Below are positions 63,458-64,000 of a stretch of DNA of 64,000 bases, in pieces. Made by a program: the position numbers and the translations under genes. Under the pieces are notes generated by a model. It saw only the letters and a list, made by a program, of their open reading frames with translations. It was not told the DNA's origin and ran no database searches. The stretch is from contig PABH01000028.1 of the NCBI GenBank assembly GCA_002702705.1, positions 62,001 through 126,000 on the forward strand. Direction: 5' to 3'. Source of the stretch: Anaerolineaceae bacterium (GTDB taxonomy: Bacteria; Chloroflexota; Anaerolineae; Anaerolineales; Anaerolineaceae). Numbering within the stretch: the first letter of the stretch is position 1; each line of letters begins with the position of its first letter.

Positions 63458-64000
63458 TGAAAATTACGCGGATTCCAAAAGCAATTAATCAGCGCTGGGT
63501 GCATCACAAGAGCAACCAGCGCATTCAAAATCTTAGTTTACAGGTAACCAAACACCAACCCGATCCGGTTGGTGCTCCGGTTATCTTTTTTAATGCTTCC
63601 ACCCGATTGCAAGGGATGAGTTTAAATGCGGCTTATTCGTTATTAACGGCCTGGTCTTTACGATTACAAGGGGTCCCTGTAATCCATTTTGTTTGTAATC
63701 AGGGTTTGCCATACTGTATGTTGGGTAGTGTGTTAAATGATCCGCTGGATCCGCCACCCTGTGAAAAATGTATAACCCAATCAAACCAGCTTTTTCGTAA
63801 TGCGGATGTGGTGTGGTTAAATAAAAACAGCAATCTGACACTTTCACAACAAATTGAAAATTTATCGATTGATCAATTATCAATCTTTGTTTATGAAGGA
63901 GTGCCGTTGGGTGAACTGGTATTACCCGCTATCCGTTGGGTTTTACGCTGCCATCATTTGCCGGAAACAGAAAGAAACCGCACTTTATTCAAACGTTATA
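63457..64000 (+). CDS. polysaccharide biosynthesis protein, partial (3' end outside window)
   Basis: My reading from the ATG at 63457 (overlapping the previous stop, TAATG) stays open for 181 codons to the window edge. It has MSLNAAYSLLTAWSLRLQG, VIHFVCNQGLPYCMLG and a CEKC motif near residues 108-111, then IFVYEGVPLGELVLPAIRW. The pattern resembles a GT-B-like surface carbohydrate synthesis protein. It is probably part of the same operon. I do not assign a specific family. Confidence 0.75.
   Translation, partial: MKITRIPKAINQRWVHHKSNQRIQNLSLQVTKHQPDPVGAPVIFFNASTRLQGMSLNAAYSLLTAWSLRLQGVPVIHFVCNQGLPYCMLGSVLNDPLDPPPCEKCITQSNQLFRNADVVWLNKNSNLTLSQQIENLSIDQLSIFVYEGVPLGELVLPAIRWVLRCHHLPETERNRTLFKRY

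Overview
The window (about 64 kb) is almost entirely a surface-polysaccharide locus from a bacterium whose gene content and protein style resemble Chloroflexota of the Anaerolineae type. That assignment is inference. It rests on lipoproteins with Ser/Thr/Pro-rich stalks, WD40-type lipoproteins, many GT-C-like membrane proteins typical of that phylum, and no sign of lipid A or outer-membrane export genes. No rRNA, tRNA, CRISPR array, integrase or transposase was seen.

Layout. (1) 1-17.7 kb: a methyltransferase with a coiled-coil tail (cut by the window edge), a WecC-type UDP-ManNAc dehydrogenase, an ABC-2 polysaccharide exporter pair, three GT4-like glycosyltransferases, a WbaP-like initiating phosphoglycosyltransferase, four large GT-C-like membrane proteins and a secreted glycosidase-like lipoprotein. 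(2) 17.7-23 kb, visibly richer in GC: tauE/safE-cysC-cysD-cysN (sulfate activation to PAPS), then a site-2 protease with CBS domains. (3) 23.2-28.2 kb: Mn-type superoxide dismutase with a strong terminator, a beta-propeller lipoprotein, a membrane-anchored glycosidase-like protein and a sugar aminotransferase. (4) 28.2-38.2 kb, very AT-rich: a lipobox-bearing polytopic protein, a membrane-anchored heparinase-like protein, three glycosyltransferases, a methyltransferase and a flippase-like membrane protein. (5) 38.2-42.5 kb: small lipoproteins, a secreted protein built of four 'YYGW' modules, a membrane GT2 and two non-coding repeat patches. (6) 42.5-64 kb, apparently one long rightward operon behind a near-consensus promoter: a MarR-type EPS regulator, GDP-fucose synthase, a second ABC exporter (ATPase with a Wzt-like sugar-binding tail), then a nonulosonic (sialic-acid-like) acid factory.

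How the genes work together. WbaP-like and WecC-like enzymes, Fcl, the PseB-like dehydratase and the RfbD-like reductase would start chains and make activated sugars. Many GT2, GT4 and GT-C enzymes assemble them, and two ABC exporters move the product out. Glycosidase- and lyase-like secreted proteins probably trim it. Region 6 holds three different NeuB-family condensing enzymes, a NeuC, two NeuA-type and one SpsF-type cytidylyltransferase. One NeuA is fused to a KdsC-like phosphatase and sits beside an SDR, a Gfo/Idh/MocA oxidoreductase and a 2-hydroxyacid dehydrogenase. This is the best candidate for undescribed biology: probably more than one ulosonic acid is made, and one branch has an unfamiliar enzyme set. 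A second curiosity is a CysN whose fused APS-kinase domain has lost its catalytic motifs while an intact CysC is encoded two genes upstream.
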